A stretch of DNA of 64,000 bases from assembly GCF_900109365.1 (NCBI RefSeq), contig NZ_FNZR01000006.1, positions 124,001-188,000 on the forward strand, in the 5' to 3' direction. The translations under genes and the position numbers were made by a program. The notes beneath the pieces were generated by a model. That model was not told the DNA's origin. It did not search any database and was given only the letters and a program-made list of their open reading frames with translations. Shown piece after piece: positions 9,176 to 17,438 of this stretch. The DNA is from Parapedobacter koreensis. GTDB lineage: Bacteria; Bacteroidota; Bacteroidia; Sphingobacteriales; Sphingobacteriaceae. Positions within the stretch are counted from its first letter, which is position 1; every line of letters starts with the position of its first letter.

Positions 9176-9520
9176 ATGAAGAAGAAACAGCGGTATAGCG
9201 GTGTGGTATATTCCACGGATGAAACATTCGCATACCACGTAGAAGAGGAATTTAAAGAAGAATCGACACCACCCAAGAGTAAGCAGAATCTGCGCGTTAT
9301 GCTGGATAAGAAGATGCGGGGCGGGAAGATGGTGACACTTGTCAAAGGCTTCGTAGGTACATCGGAAGATTTGGAAGTGTTGGGTAAATTGCTAAAGCAG
9401 AAATGCGGCGTAGGAGGGAGCACCAAAGAGGGCGAAATCATCATTCAGGGTGATTTTAGGCAACGTATATTGCAGTTGCTGACGGATGAAGGGTATCGCG
9501 CTAAATTGGCAGGTGGGTGA
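9176..9520 (+). CDS. SUI1/eIF1-like translation factor (YciH family)
   Basis: The 114-aa protein has the SUI1 fold signature in its C-terminal half: RGGKMVTLVKGFVG, then KLLKQKCGVGGSTKEGEI and IIQGDFRQRI. These match bacterial YciH-like proteins, which are related to eukaryotic eIF1 and are thought to influence start-codon selection or fidelity. The N-terminal 40 residues are charged and probably flexible. It lies 60 bases after the lipid kinase on the same strand. Confidence 0.9.
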   Translation: MKKKQRYSGVVYSTDETFAYHVEEEFKEESTPPKSKQNLRVMLDKKMRGGKMVTLVKGFVGTSEDLEVLGKLLKQKCGVGGSTKEGEIIIQGDFRQRILQLLTDEGYRAKLAGG

Positions 9521-9845
9521 CGGCAACCTAATCGGAAGTAACAAAAAAAATATAATTGAGATTAAAAGCAGGTAGGCGTATCTTGGTTAACTTGTTTATA
9601 ACTAATCACTTGTGGGTTGATCGACCGAAAGATTAAGGAGCCCATCAATGTTTGAACGCTGTTATACACTACCCAATCACTATTTATTTGAATGTTTAAT
9701 TTGCAATTACAAAAAAAAATAGTTTTCATTGTAAAAAAATTGCTTTTGGATTACAGAAGTGATGTTTGTTTAGGGTGTGTTGATGCTGCTGCTGCGCACT
9801 CCTGGTAAGTAAAGAAGTTTAACTAAACAATTATTGACAAAGATT
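9521..9845. other. Intergenic stretch without a gene
   Basis: AT-rich, with several poly-A and poly-T runs (for example near 9710-9740), and no reading frame that I would support on either strand. Together with 9846-9966 it forms the long leader and promoter region of the exb/tonB operon. No stable hairpin stood out. Confidence 0.6.
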
Positions 9846-9873
9846 TTGTTTTTAGTATAAAACACTATATTTG
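9846..9873 (+). promoter_or_regulatory. Promoter of the exbB-exbD-tonB operon
   Basis: TTG at 9846-9848 and TATATTTG at 9866-9873 are separated by 17 bases and match the Bacteroidota -33/-7 arrangement. The predicted start lies about 85-90 bases before the exbB ATG. Confidence 0.6.
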
Positions 9874-9966
9874 CTTTGACCATTTTGATGGTTAATAAAG
9901 CATTAAATTGCACAATTTACTTAAAAATCATATTTAACAACGTTAAAATCTAAAAATTCAAAAAAA

Positions 9967-10797
9967 ATGGCAAACGCACCAAAAACAAGTACAGCAAAAA
10001 AGGAAAAGAGCAATTCAACATCCAATGTTTTTGCAAGTCTAGCAATTATCTTTTGTTTCATTATCGGCGCATTGGTTTGGAGATTCATTATGGGAGATCC
10101 GAATAACTTCGTGGATGGCAACCCTGAAAACCGTCCTGTAGAAGGTAACTACCTTGGGATGGTATACCATGCTGGATTTGTAGTACCGGTATTGTTGGGA
10201 TTATTCCTGATGGTATGGGTGTTCGCAGTTGAGCGTTTCATCGTGATCAGCCGGGCTTCTGGAAAAGGCAATGTGGGTAACTTCGTGCGGAAAATCCAAT
10301 CGCTTATCGGCGGAGGCAACATTGATTCGGCTATCTCAGAATGCGACAAGCAACAAGGATCGGTAGCAAACGTGATTAAAGCAGGCTTGTTGAAATACAA
10401 GGATGTATCGGCAAATCCTGGCCTTGATACAGAACAAGCTACCGTGGCTATCCAAAAGGAAATCGAAGAAGCTACTGCGCTGGAAATGCCGATGCTTGAA
10501 AAAAACCTGACTATCATGGCTACCTTGGTATCCATCGGTACATTGACGGGGCTGTTGGGTACGGTAACCGGGATGATCAAGGCCTTCTCCGCATTGGCAA
10601 CAGGTGGTGCTCCGGATTCAGCTCAATTGGCAAACGGTATCTCTGAAGCACTTATCAATACGGCAACGGGTATCGCAACATCGGCAATTGCCATCGTTTT
10701 CTACAATATCTTCACTTCTAAGATCGATACGTTGACTTATTCGATTGATGAGGCTGGTTTCTCTATTGTACAGACTTACGCAGCTACGCACAAATAG
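9967..10797 (+). CDS. exbB: ExbB/TolQ/MotA-type proton channel protein
   Basis: ExbB forms the pentameric inner-membrane proton channel that, with ExbD and TonB, powers outer-membrane transporters. The 276-aa protein has an N-terminal membrane span (about 20-40), a second near 60-85, a cytoplasmic region with EEATALEMPMLEKNLTIMATLVS, and the diagnostic GTLTGLLGTVTGMIKAF and NTATGIATSAIAIVFYN segments of the last two spans. It is the first gene of a seven-gene operon and is separated from exbD by a stem-loop. Confidence 0.93.
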   Translation: MANAPKTSTAKKEKSNSTSNVFASLAIIFCFIIGALVWRFIMGDPNNFVDGNPENRPVEGNYLGMVYHAGFVVPVLLGLFLMVWVFAVERFIVISRASGKGNVGNFVRKIQSLIGGGNIDSAISECDKQQGSVANVIKAGLLKYKDVSANPGLDTEQATVAIQKEIEEATALEMPMLEKNLTIMATLVSIGTLTGLLGTVTGMIKAFSALATGGAPDSAQLANGISEALINTATGIATSAIAIVFYNIFTSKIDTLTYSIDEAGFSIVQTYAATHK

Positions 10798-10807
10798 TAA
10801 AAAATTT

Positions 10808-10832
10808 CATCCGGTTTATGGAATACCGGATG
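10808..10832 (+). other. Intergenic stem-loop between exbB and exbD
   Basis: CATCCGGT (10808-10815) and ACCGGATG (10825-10832) form a perfect 8-bp stem with a 9-base loop and no T-run after it. It looks more like an mRNA stabilising or processing hairpin than a terminator. It could give more exbB than exbD message, which suits the known excess of ExbB in the complex. Confidence 0.55.
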
Positions 10833-10877
10833 GAAGTGCATCTTATCAATAAGTAAGCAATTAAAATTACACTAATT

Positions 10878-11507
10878 ATGCCAAGGGTAAAAGTTAAAAG
10901 AGCAAGTACGACGATAGACATGACGGCAATGTGCGATGTGTCATTCCTACTGCTTACGTTTTTTATATTGACGGCCACAGCCCGGCAGCCCGAACCATTG
11001 CAGGTGGATACACCCGCTTCGGTGACACAGGTAAAACTGCCAGACGATGATTTGGGATTGATCACTATAGGTGACGGGGGCAAAGTTTTCTTTGGCGTGG
11101 TAAATAGGAATGCACGTGGCAGGATGCTCGAACTCATGTCAGAAAAGTATGCTATCCCGTTTACTCCAGAGGAAAAGGCTGAATTTTCGACGATGGAAAG
11201 TTTTGGTGTACCAATAGGTAGCCTGAAACAGCTCATCAATCTCGGCCCCAACGACCGGGTAAGGCCCGGACTGCAGCCAGGTATTCCCGTTGACTCTACT
11301 GATGCGCTCGGCAATGAGTTGTACCACTGGATTTATTCGGCCCGTGTAGCAACAAAGGAGTTGAAGAATGCCGAGATGAGGGTGTCAATAAAAGGGGATG
11401 CTGAAGAGAAGTACCCCGAGATCAAGAAGGTAATCGATGTATTGCAAAGCCAAAAGGTGAATAAGTTTAGCTTGATCACCAGTCTCCGCGCCGGAGAAGA
11501 ATTGTAG
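10878..11507 (+). CDS. exbD: ExbD/TolR biopolymer transport protein (first copy)
   Basis: ExbD is the bitopic partner of ExbB; its membrane Asp takes part in proton flow. The 209-aa protein has TTIDMTAMCDVSFLLLTFF, with the key Asp20 at the start of the single membrane span, followed by a periplasmic domain. The periplasmic part is longer than the usual 140-150-aa ExbD, with an insertion in the middle, as in other Bacteroidota first-copy ExbD proteins. It lies between exbB and a second exbD. Confidence 0.92.
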   Translation: MPRVKVKRASTTIDMTAMCDVSFLLLTFFILTATARQPEPLQVDTPASVTQVKLPDDDLGLITIGDGGKVFFGVVNRNARGRMLELMSEKYAIPFTPEEKAEFSTMESFGVPIGSLKQLINLGPNDRVRPGLQPGIPVDSTDALGNELYHWIYSARVATKELKNAEMRVSIKGDAEEKYPEIKKVIDVLQSQKVNKFSLITSLRAGEEL

Positions 11508-11543
11508 GCAATACGGTTTTAATAGCATAAAGGATATAAAAAA

Positions 11544-12056
11544 ATGGCAGAATTAAATACCGGTGGTAAGCAGCAGCCGAGAGTGGACTTGACAGCCATG
11601 GTGGACTTGGCGTTTCTCTTGATCACGTTTTTCATGCTTACCACTTCCATCAACAAACCCAATGCCATGGACGTGGCTATGCCAGATAAGAACGATGAAG
11701 ATCCGGAAGATAGGCTTGAGGTCGCCGATACCCGAACATTGACGTTGTTGCTCGGTAGCAATAATAAGGTTGAGTGGTATCATGGCGATTATAGCAACCC
11801 GATTGAAGGACCTGAAATCGTAGATTATGGCAAAGATGGGATTCGGCCTGTCTTGATGAAGAAGATGGAGCAAATAAGTCAGCAGACCGGGAAGGATCTG
11901 ATTATTGTGATACGTCCCAGTGAAAAGTCCACACACCGCAATTTGGTGGATATCTTGGATGAAATGAATATCATCAAAGCGCCGATTTATATGATTGGTA
12001 CCATCAGTGATCCGGAGATAGAAGTGTTGCAGCGGGATAATTTGTATAATGATTGA
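11544..12056 (+). CDS. exbD: ExbD/TolR biopolymer transport protein (second copy)
   Basis: A 170-aa protein with the same layout: short cytoplasmic N-terminus, VDLTAMVDLAFLLITFFML with the conserved Asp21 at the head of the membrane span, and a periplasmic domain ending in a helix-rich region (NLVDILDEMNIIKAP). Two adjacent exbD genes are usual in Bacteroidota and may give a hetero-dimer in the ExbB pore. It follows the first copy by 36 bases and precedes tonB by 25. Confidence 0.92.
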   Translation: MAELNTGGKQQPRVDLTAMVDLAFLLITFFMLTTSINKPNAMDVAMPDKNDEDPEDRLEVADTRTLTLLLGSNNKVEWYHGDYSNPIEGPEIVDYGKDGIRPVLMKKMEQISQQTGKDLIIVIRPSEKSTHRNLVDILDEMNIIKAPIYMIGTISDPEIEVLQRDNLYND

Positions 12057-12081
12057 TGAATAACCACATAATACGATAGCT

Positions 12082-12915
12082 ATGATAGGTTCAAAATTAG
12101 ATATTTTTAAGAAAGAATGGCTCGATGTGGTATTTGACGGTCGGAACAAGACTTACGGTGCATACGATCTCCGTAAGTTGTCACCGAGGGCTACCAATAT
12201 CGGGTTGTTTTCGGCTTCCGTTGCGTTTGTACTTCTACTCATGTCACCGGCTATTGCCCGGTGGATAGGAATAGACTTAGGTGGGAGCGAACCAACGGAG
12301 CAAATCATTGAGACCGAGGTGGTGCTCTCTGAGCCACCACCGGTGAACGAGGAGGAACCTCCTCCCCCTCCACCGGTAGAGCCTCCTCCTCCTCGCGTGG
12401 ATCAGGTACGGATGCCCGAACCAAAGGTTGTCCCTGCCGAACAAGTACAGGATGAAGAGCCACCCACGGTTGAACAGCTTAAGTTGGCTGATCCCGGGTC
12501 AAAAACAATTGAAGGCGATCCGAATGCCGAAATCCGAATCGATTTGCCGGTGGGCGAAGGTGAGATAGATGCAGAGGTGACGGAATCGAGCAGTGACCAG
12601 ATCTTCCAGTCGGTGGAGATTAACCCGGAACCACCGGGGGGATTGAAATCGTTCATGGAGTGGGTAGGTAAAAACTATGATTACCCACAGGCAGCTATTG
12701 AAGCTGGCGTGAATGGACAAGTTCAGATTTCGTTCGTAGTAGAACGCGACGGAAGCCTGACGGATATCCGGGTGGTAAGGGATTTGAAATACGGCACTGG
12801 AGAAGCAGCGTTGAAGTTGCTGCAGAAGGCACCTAAGTGGAGCCCGGGTATTCAGAATGGGCGGCCGGTGCGTGTCGCTTATACATTGCCCATCCGACTT
12901 AATCTTCAACAGTAG
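12082..12915 (+). CDS. tonB: Energy transducer TonB
   Basis: TonB spans the periplasm and transmits energy from ExbBD to outer-membrane receptors. The 277-aa protein has a cytoplasmic N-terminal segment longer than in Proteobacteria (about 1-42, with the Bacteroidota-type YGAYDLRK), a membrane span at about 44-62, a Pro/Glu-rich spacer (about 84-135, PPPPPPVEPPPP), and a C-terminal TonB domain from about residue 195. That domain includes YPQAAIEAGVNGQVQISFVV and ends near PIRLNLQQ. Confidence 0.95.
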   Translation: MIGSKLDIFKKEWLDVVFDGRNKTYGAYDLRKLSPRATNIGLFSASVAFVLLLMSPAIARWIGIDLGGSEPTEQIIETEVVLSEPPPVNEEEPPPPPPVEPPPPRVDQVRMPEPKVVPAEQVQDEEPPTVEQLKLADPGSKTIEGDPNAEIRIDLPVGEGEIDAEVTESSSDQIFQSVEINPEPPGGLKSFMEWVGKNYDYPQAAIEAGVNGQVQISFVVERDGSLTDIRVVRDLKYGTGEAALKLLQKAPKWSPGIQNGRPVRVAYTLPIRLNLQQ

Positions 12916-12925
12916 ATAAACGCTG

Positions 12926-13153
12926 GTGTCAAGATACTACAGGGATAATAATGGCAGACAGAAATCGCCCACCAAGCGGTTTCTGTCTGTTTTGGGGCTA
13001 TTTATGTTTGGTTTTTACTTTGCATTGGGCCTGATAATCATTTTTTGGAAGGATTTTCCGCTTGAATTAAGTAGTACCGTGCGTACACTGTTTGGAATAT
13101 TATTGGTGGTCTATTCTTTTTTTCGTTTTGTCCGGCTTTTGCAAAATCGATAG
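12926..13153 (+). CDS. Small two-span membrane protein
   Basis: A 75-aa protein starting at GTG, with a basic N-terminus (MSRYYRDNNGRQKSPTKR) and two hydrophobic segments, about 21-40 and 52-68. I do not recognise a family. It starts 11 bases after tonB and lies inside the operon, so it may be an accessory membrane subunit, but that is only inference from position. Confidence 0.65.
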   Translation: MSRYYRDNNGRQKSPTKRFLSVLGLFMFGFYFALGLIIIFWKDFPLELSSTVRTLFGILLVVYSFFRFVRLLQNR

Positions 13154-13199
13154 GCAGGAACAATTAGTTTTAAAAAAAACGTGATATTTTTTCATAACA

Positions 13200-14108
13200 A
13201 TGAAAAAATTTGTATTATTACCCCTCATTTCTTGCATTCTTGCTTTATTATGGGCATGCGGGGGTCGTCAGTCCGATGAAAAGCGGACGATAGTGAGTGG
13301 ACGATTGCAGGTTTTGACAGATGAGACGTTGCTTCCTATTATGGAGGAGCAAGTGGCCGTGTTTGAGCATCTGTACGACCGAACAGAAGTAGCCTTGGCG
13401 AGTGCACAGGAAAACCAGATCGTCAGCAAGCTTTTGAACAAAGAAGTGGAGGTGGTCGTTTTAACAAGACTGTTGACTGAAGAAGAAAATGCGTTCTTTA
13501 AAGCGCGGAAATTTGCGCCCCGGATATACAAATTTGCAACAGATGCCGTGACCTTTGTGGTCAATAAGCAGGTCTCCGACTCTACCATTACGGTGGATCG
13601 TATCACGGAGATTATGAAAGGCAACGCGGGTGATGGACCGTTAAACAGGTTGGTATTTGACAATCCCAATTCAAGTACCGTGCGGCTGCTGAAAGAACTG
13701 GCTGGTGTGGATACGTTGCCTGCGACGGGTGTTTATGCATTGAAATCAAATGCTGACGTGCTCAAATATGTATACGAAACGCCGCAATCTGTGGGAGTGG
13801 TGGGGATTAATTGGGTGGTAAGGCCTGATAGCAGCACAAGGAAGTATGTCGAAGGGATTAAAGTCTTGGCTGTGAAAGGTCAGGAAGGTAAGATCGGTAG
13901 CGGAGGCTATTATAAACCCTCCCAAACAAACTTGGCGGATAGTCTATACGCGCTTGCTCGCCCGGTTTACATCATCAATGCAGAGCCACGGAAAAGTTTA
14001 GGCATGGGCTTTGCAGCTTTTTTGACAGGAGAGTCTGGTCAGCGGGTGATTTTGAAGTCCGGATTGATGCCGGATAGTGTACCGCCCAGGGAATTGATTA
14101 TCAGATAG
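13200..14108 (+). CDS. PstS-like substrate-binding lipoprotein
   Basis: The N-terminus is a lipoprotein signal with lipobox LLWAC (Cys20). The rest is a periplasmic-binding-protein fold of the phosphate-binding (PstS) type: an early strand (LQVLTDETLLPIMEEQVAVFE), VVLTRLLTEEE, and a C-terminal GFAAFLTGESGQRVILKSGLMP typical of PstS-like proteins. Genes of this kind commonly sit between tonB and a TPR protein in Bacteroidota exb operons and are not linked to pstCAB there. Its ligand is unknown; no phosphate transporter genes are nearby. Confidence 0.8.
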   Translation: MKKFVLLPLISCILALLWACGGRQSDEKRTIVSGRLQVLTDETLLPIMEEQVAVFEHLYDRTEVALASAQENQIVSKLLNKEVEVVVLTRLLTEEENAFFKARKFAPRIYKFATDAVTFVVNKQVSDSTITVDRITEIMKGNAGDGPLNRLVFDNPNSSTVRLLKELAGVDTLPATGVYALKSNADVLKYVYETPQSVGVVGINWVVRPDSSTRKYVEGIKVLAVKGQEGKIGSGGYYKPSQTNLADSLYALARPVYIINAEPRKSLGMGFAAFLTGESGQRVILKSGLMPDSVPPRELIIR

Positions 14109-14134
14109 TAAATAAAGGTTGAACACTAAATAAA

Positions 14135-15874
14135 ATGAAAATGATGAAAAAAGCAATGATATGGGGTATATCCCTTGCTTTTGTGGTTACGGGAGTACGT
14201 GCGCAGAGCTTGGACGATGCGAAGAAGGCGATTGATGCCGAGCAATTTGCCCAGGCCAAAGGAATGTTAGAGACACTTGTAAGTAACAAGCCCAAGGATG
14301 GAGTGAATTACTTTTATTTAGGGCTTGTGTATATACACAATGAGCACTTGGATTCCGCGTTGAACGTTTTTAATCAAGGTTTAACAGCGGATCCTAAAGG
14401 TAATTTGAACAAAGTGGGGCAGGGAATTGTGGACTTATACAAAGAAAATGGTAGTGCGGCTGCTACCAAGTTTGCAGAGGCCACTGCGGGATTGAAACGG
14501 AAAGACTATCTGGAGCTTTACCACATTGGACGTGCCTATATTGATGCACCGCAACCCGATTACCAAAAGGCTGTGGAATACCTTGACCAAGCTAAAGCCA
14601 AAAACAGCGAGGATCCGTTGGTTCCGCTGGCACTGGGCGACGCTTATTTTGGATTGGAAAACCCCAGCCAGGCTTATGTAAATTACCGTAATGCTACGGT
14701 ACTTGATAATACGCTTACGCGTGCACGTGTACAGATGCAAGTTATCACGAGAGGTTCACATGCTTGGCAGGAAGCTATCGATGGATTGAAACAGATCGCC
14801 ACCGAGGTTCCTGACTATGCACCAACCTATCGCGAATTGGCAGAGACCTATCATGCTTGGGCTAATACGGCTACTGCGATAGATGACTACAATGCCCGCA
14901 ACAAGGAAGCCGTTGAGTTTTACAAGCAATACATGGATAAAACGGATTACACTGTGGAATCTCGTATTCGCTATGCGGACTTTTTGGTTTACGTGAAAGA
15001 TTATACGGAATTGCAAGCGCAAGCTGCTGAATTGGCGCAATTAGAAGATGTAAATCCAAAGGTATTGCGTTATTTGGGCTATTCAGCTTATGAGAACAAA
15101 CAATATCAGGAAAGCAAAGAAGCGTTGGACAAATTGTTTACCCGCATGGAGGCTGAGCGGATCATTCCACTCGATTATTTGCATCTCGGATTGACTGATG
15201 TGAATATTGCAACTGCTAACGATGCCGTTGATGAAGCGGTCTTTAATGACGGTATTGCGCAGCTAAAAAAGGCAGTAGAGTTGGATTCTTCCATTGCGGA
15301 TGACCTACATGAAGTAGGCATGGATCTTGTTACCAATAAAAAGAAGTATGCATTGGCAGCTAAGGTGTTTGAAATACCTGCCGCTACGCCTACTTCCCGG
15401 AATTATGTCTTTGACAATTTCTATGTTGGCTTTGCTACCTATTATGGTGTGGCAACCAAACAGTTGGCCGAAGAGCCAGCCCGCACCGAATGGCTGCAGA
15501 AAGCTGATACAGCGCTCGGACTGGTTATCGAAAAGGCACCGACTACTCAGGATGCTTACCTGTTCAGGGCGAATGTAAATAACCTGTTGGATGATCCTGA
15601 AAACCCGAAAGGGCTTGCCGAACCCTATTTCTTGAAATACATCGAAATGGTGAAGGAAAAAGGGGATAGCGAAGTTCAGAAGAATAAAAATAGGCTGGTT
15701 GACGCGTACAGCACCATCGCTGTAGTGAGCGTAAAAAGAGGGGAATACCAGAAGGGAAGAGACCTGATCGGTGAAATCCTGAAGCTTGACCCTGAGAACG
15801 CTTGGGCGAAACAAACATTGCAATACTTGGAGCAGGAGTCAGCTGCTTCAACGGGTGGTACCACTGGCCAATAA
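14135..15874 (+). CDS. Periplasmic TPR protein
   Basis: A 579-aa protein with a signal peptide (MKKAMIWGISLAFVVTGVRAQ) and tetratricopeptide-like helical repeats along its length, for example KAIDAEQFAQAKGMLETLVSN, YFYLGLVYIHNEHLDSALNVF, YFGLENPSQAYVNYRNA, and near the C-terminus KRGEYQKGRDLIGEILKLDP. TPR proteins act as protein-binding scaffolds; here the position behind the TonB complex suggests a periplasmic partner of it. It is the last gene of the operon and is followed by a terminator. Confidence 0.88.
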   Translation: MKMMKKAMIWGISLAFVVTGVRAQSLDDAKKAIDAEQFAQAKGMLETLVSNKPKDGVNYFYLGLVYIHNEHLDSALNVFNQGLTADPKGNLNKVGQGIVDLYKENGSAAATKFAEATAGLKRKDYLELYHIGRAYIDAPQPDYQKAVEYLDQAKAKNSEDPLVPLALGDAYFGLENPSQAYVNYRNATVLDNTLTRARVQMQVITRGSHAWQEAIDGLKQIATEVPDYAPTYRELAETYHAWANTATAIDDYNARNKEAVEFYKQYMDKTDYTVESRIRYADFLVYVKDYTELQAQAAELAQLEDVNPKVLRYLGYSAYENKQYQESKEALDKLFTRMEAERIIPLDYLHLGLTDVNIATANDAVDEAVFNDGIAQLKKAVELDSSIADDLHEVGMDLVTNKKKYALAAKVFEIPAATPTSRNYVFDNFYVGFATYYGVATKQLAEEPARTEWLQKADTALGLVIEKAPTTQDAYLFRANVNNLLDDPENPKGLAEPYFLKYIEMVKEKGDSEVQKNKNRLVDAYSTIAVVSVKRGEYQKGRDLIGEILKLDPENAWAKQTLQYLEQESAASTGGTTGQ

Positions 15875-15910
15875 GGCTGCCAGCTGTTTACGCTTAATAA
15901 AAAAAATGTT

Positions 15911-15948
15911 ATAAAGCGCTAATTTTTAAAATTAGCGCTTTATTTTTT
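15911..15948 (+). terminator. Rho-independent terminator after the tonB operon
   Basis: ATAAAGCGCTAATTTT (15911-15926) and AAAATTAGCGCTTTAT (15928-15943) are exact reverse complements, followed by further T. It ends the exb/tonB operon just before nuoA. Confidence 0.9.
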
Positions 15949-15955
15949 AGCTTTG
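15948..15955 (+). promoter_or_regulatory. nuoA: -7 element for nuoA
   Basis: TAGCTTTG matches TAnnTTTG and begins in the terminator's T-run. It lies only 12 bases before the ATG at 15967, which would leave almost no leader; with the second ATG at 15979 the leader would be about 15-20 bases. This favours the later start for nuoA. Confidence 0.5.
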
Positions 15956-15966
15956 TCGCATCTTAA

Positions 15967-16356
15967 ATGATACAAGATATGGAACCAGCAATACAAAATA
16001 TGCCCAACGATTACCTCCCCATTTTAATCCAATTTGGCGTGGCCACCTTATTTTCCGTTGGTGTGATTCTATTGACCCATTTCATCGGGCCAAAGGTGAA
16101 AACGGAGACCAAACTCGGTTCATTTGAGTCTGGTATAGAGGTCGTCGGGAATGCAAGGCAACCTTTTTCAATCAAGTACTTTATTGTGGCCATTTTGTTT
16201 GTAATTTTTGACATCGAGGTTATCTTTATGTACCCATGGGCGGTGAATTTCCGCGAATTTGGCTTGTCCGGTTTGATTGAAATGTTTGTGTTTATGGCAT
16301 TGCTTCTTCTGGGCTTTATCTATGTGCTGAAAAAACGTGTATTGGATTGGGAATAG
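15967..16356 (+). CDS. nuoA: NADH-quinone oxidoreductase subunit A
   Basis: NuoA is a small membrane subunit of complex I at the junction of the hydrophilic arm. The product (129 aa, or 125 from the ATG at 15979) has three membrane spans, the conserved loop KLGSFESGIEVVGNARQPF where the usual Cys is replaced by Ser, FVIFDIEVIFMYPWAV, and the end LKKRVLDWE. It is the first gene of the nuo operon but is cut off from nuoB by a 4-kb insertion. A second copy of its last nine codons lies directly before nuoB at 20449. Confidence 0.96.
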   Translation: MIQDMEPAIQNMPNDYLPILIQFGVATLFSVGVILLTHFIGPKVKTETKLGSFESGIEVVGNARQPFSIKYFIVAILFVIFDIEVIFMYPWAVNFREFGLSGLIEMFVFMALLLLGFIYVLKKRVLDWE

Positions 16357-16508
16357 TAGCTTTTAGATGTTCTAAATAATATAATTGACCTTTTAAAAGG
16401 GCAAGATATTGTAGAATTGTACCCATCAGTGTGTAAACTGATGGTTTTTTTTGTATTAAAAAGGTAAGGGGTTAGCAATGAGTGATATAAAAATGGCGAA
16501 AGTTCCTC
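16326..16508 (+). repeat. Left direct repeat flanking the nuoA/nuoB insertion
   Basis: This segment matches 20451-20635 with about 17 differences including two single-base gaps (my hand alignment, about 90 percent identity). It contains the last nine codons of intact nuoA, the intergenic terminator and the first ten or so codons of nuoB. Most changes in the nuoA part are synonymous (AAA/AAG, GAT/GAC, TAG/TAA), so the two copies look like alleles from related strains and not a fresh duplication. Confidence 0.92.
16423..16452 (+). terminator. Terminator hairpin behind nuoA (left repeat copy)
   Basis: CCATCAGT (16423-16430) and ACTGATGG (16437-16444) form a perfect 8-bp stem with loop GTGTAA, followed by eight T. 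It probably stops or attenuates transcription leaving nuoA. Confidence 0.85.
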
Positions 16509-16558
16509 TCCGACGTCATCGAATCAGCCCACCGAACGATCATCCAAAAGAAACTTAG
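16478..16558 (+). pseudogene. nuoB 5' remnant
   Basis: Starts MSDIKMA like intact nuoB (20605), then diverges after about ten codons and stops at 16556-16558. It is the nuoB head carried by the left direct repeat and cannot make a NuoB protein. Confidence 0.8.
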
Positions 16559-17196
16559 CAGGTCCAGCAGCGTTGACAGTCAAGGATGCTTATGACGTGC
16601 TGAATATCAGATCGATTAATATCGGTTGAGATTGGAACAAAATTATCTAACTCATTAAAGACCCTGCAAGGCCGATAAGGAACATGTCGCCATGGCAAAA
16701 TGATAGCCCACCGTGAAAGGTTGGTGTACTCCTTGTCCAAAAGATAGATGAGAATCTGGTCACGTCCCAATACCGGTATGAGGTGTAAAAAACATCTTGT
16801 AAATAAAAAAATATTATAATATTTTTTTATTTACAAGATGTTTTGCTTACTTTAGTTGAGTTATCTCATGCATAAACAAATAAAAACCTAATTGTGTCTG
16901 TTGTTTTAGATATTTTTTATTTATAATAACTAAAATATCCGCAATTTACTGGCCGACTGTCGAATGTAGGACTACATCTGCATGATTATCCAAATACAAT
17001 AACTAAAAATCAGGAAAATCGCGGGAATGTAAGGATCTATGGTTTTTTACGTTATCCCAAGCAATAATAACGGTTGGCTATTGTCTTTAAATTAAGGTAT
17101 GTTGTTCTAATAACAATAACGGGAAGTGCTTTCGTCGGACAAACCGAAACAGCGACGTTAAACTACTGAAAGTAAGTGTAATCTTAATTAAATGTC
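16512..17196. other. Non-coding or decayed left part of the insert
   Basis: About 685 bases with no gene I can support. The minus strand of 16555-16770 has a 71-codon open frame without recognisable family motifs; it may be a fragment of a decayed gene. A 56-bp perfect palindrome sits at 16789-16844. From about 16850 the DNA is AT-rich and probably holds the promoter of the 17197 gene, although no clean TAnnTTTG was found. Confidence 0.5.
16789..16844. repeat. 56-bp perfect palindrome
   Basis: The 28 bases 16789-16816 are followed with no spacer by their exact reverse complement 16817-16844. The outer part is AAAACATCTTGTAAAT and the centre is a very AT-rich TATTATAATA. It could be a bidirectional terminator or cruciform, or mark a junction where two inverted ends met. 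Confidence 0.9.
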
Positions 17197-17421
17197 ATGA
17201 AAAAAAAAGTCTTATTTTACAGTGTACTCGGGCTAATTTTAGCGGGCTCGGTTTCTTTAGCAACAGTGGAAAACGCTCAAGTTTCTGATGTTATAGCAGT
17301 AGCATCATCTGATAACTCTAGTGAAATGTATCCCAACTCGGATGAAAGATTGAGGGAAATTGCCGAGCATGGAGAGGAGACGGGTGAAGAGGTTTTACCT
17401 GAAGAGGCTTTTCCATATTAA
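17197..17421 (+). CDS. Small secreted acidic peptide precursor (candidate)
   Basis: A 74-aa product with a basic start MKKK, a hydrophobic core (about 5-22, FYSVLGLILAGSVSLA) and a likely signal-peptidase site near SLA or ENA. The remaining 45-50 residues are strongly acidic, without Cys, with Glu pairs near the end (GEETGEEVLPEEAFPY). The VENA...VIAVA stretch is faintly like Bacteroidota NVEALA-type leader peptides, but I would not assign that family. The gene is followed at once by a terminator and then by three membrane or lipoprotein genes, the usual layout of a peptide precursor ahead of its processing genes. Function unknown. Confidence 0.7.
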   Translation: MKKKVLFYSVLGLILAGSVSLATVENAQVSDVIAVASSDNSSEMYPNSDERLREIAEHGEETGEEVLPEEAFPY

Positions 17422-17438
17422 AAAGTGACTGCCATATT

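Noticed and set aside
16555-16770. 71-codon minus-strand frame as a gene
   Set aside because: No recognisable domain, no clear start context, and it lies in a decayed stretch.
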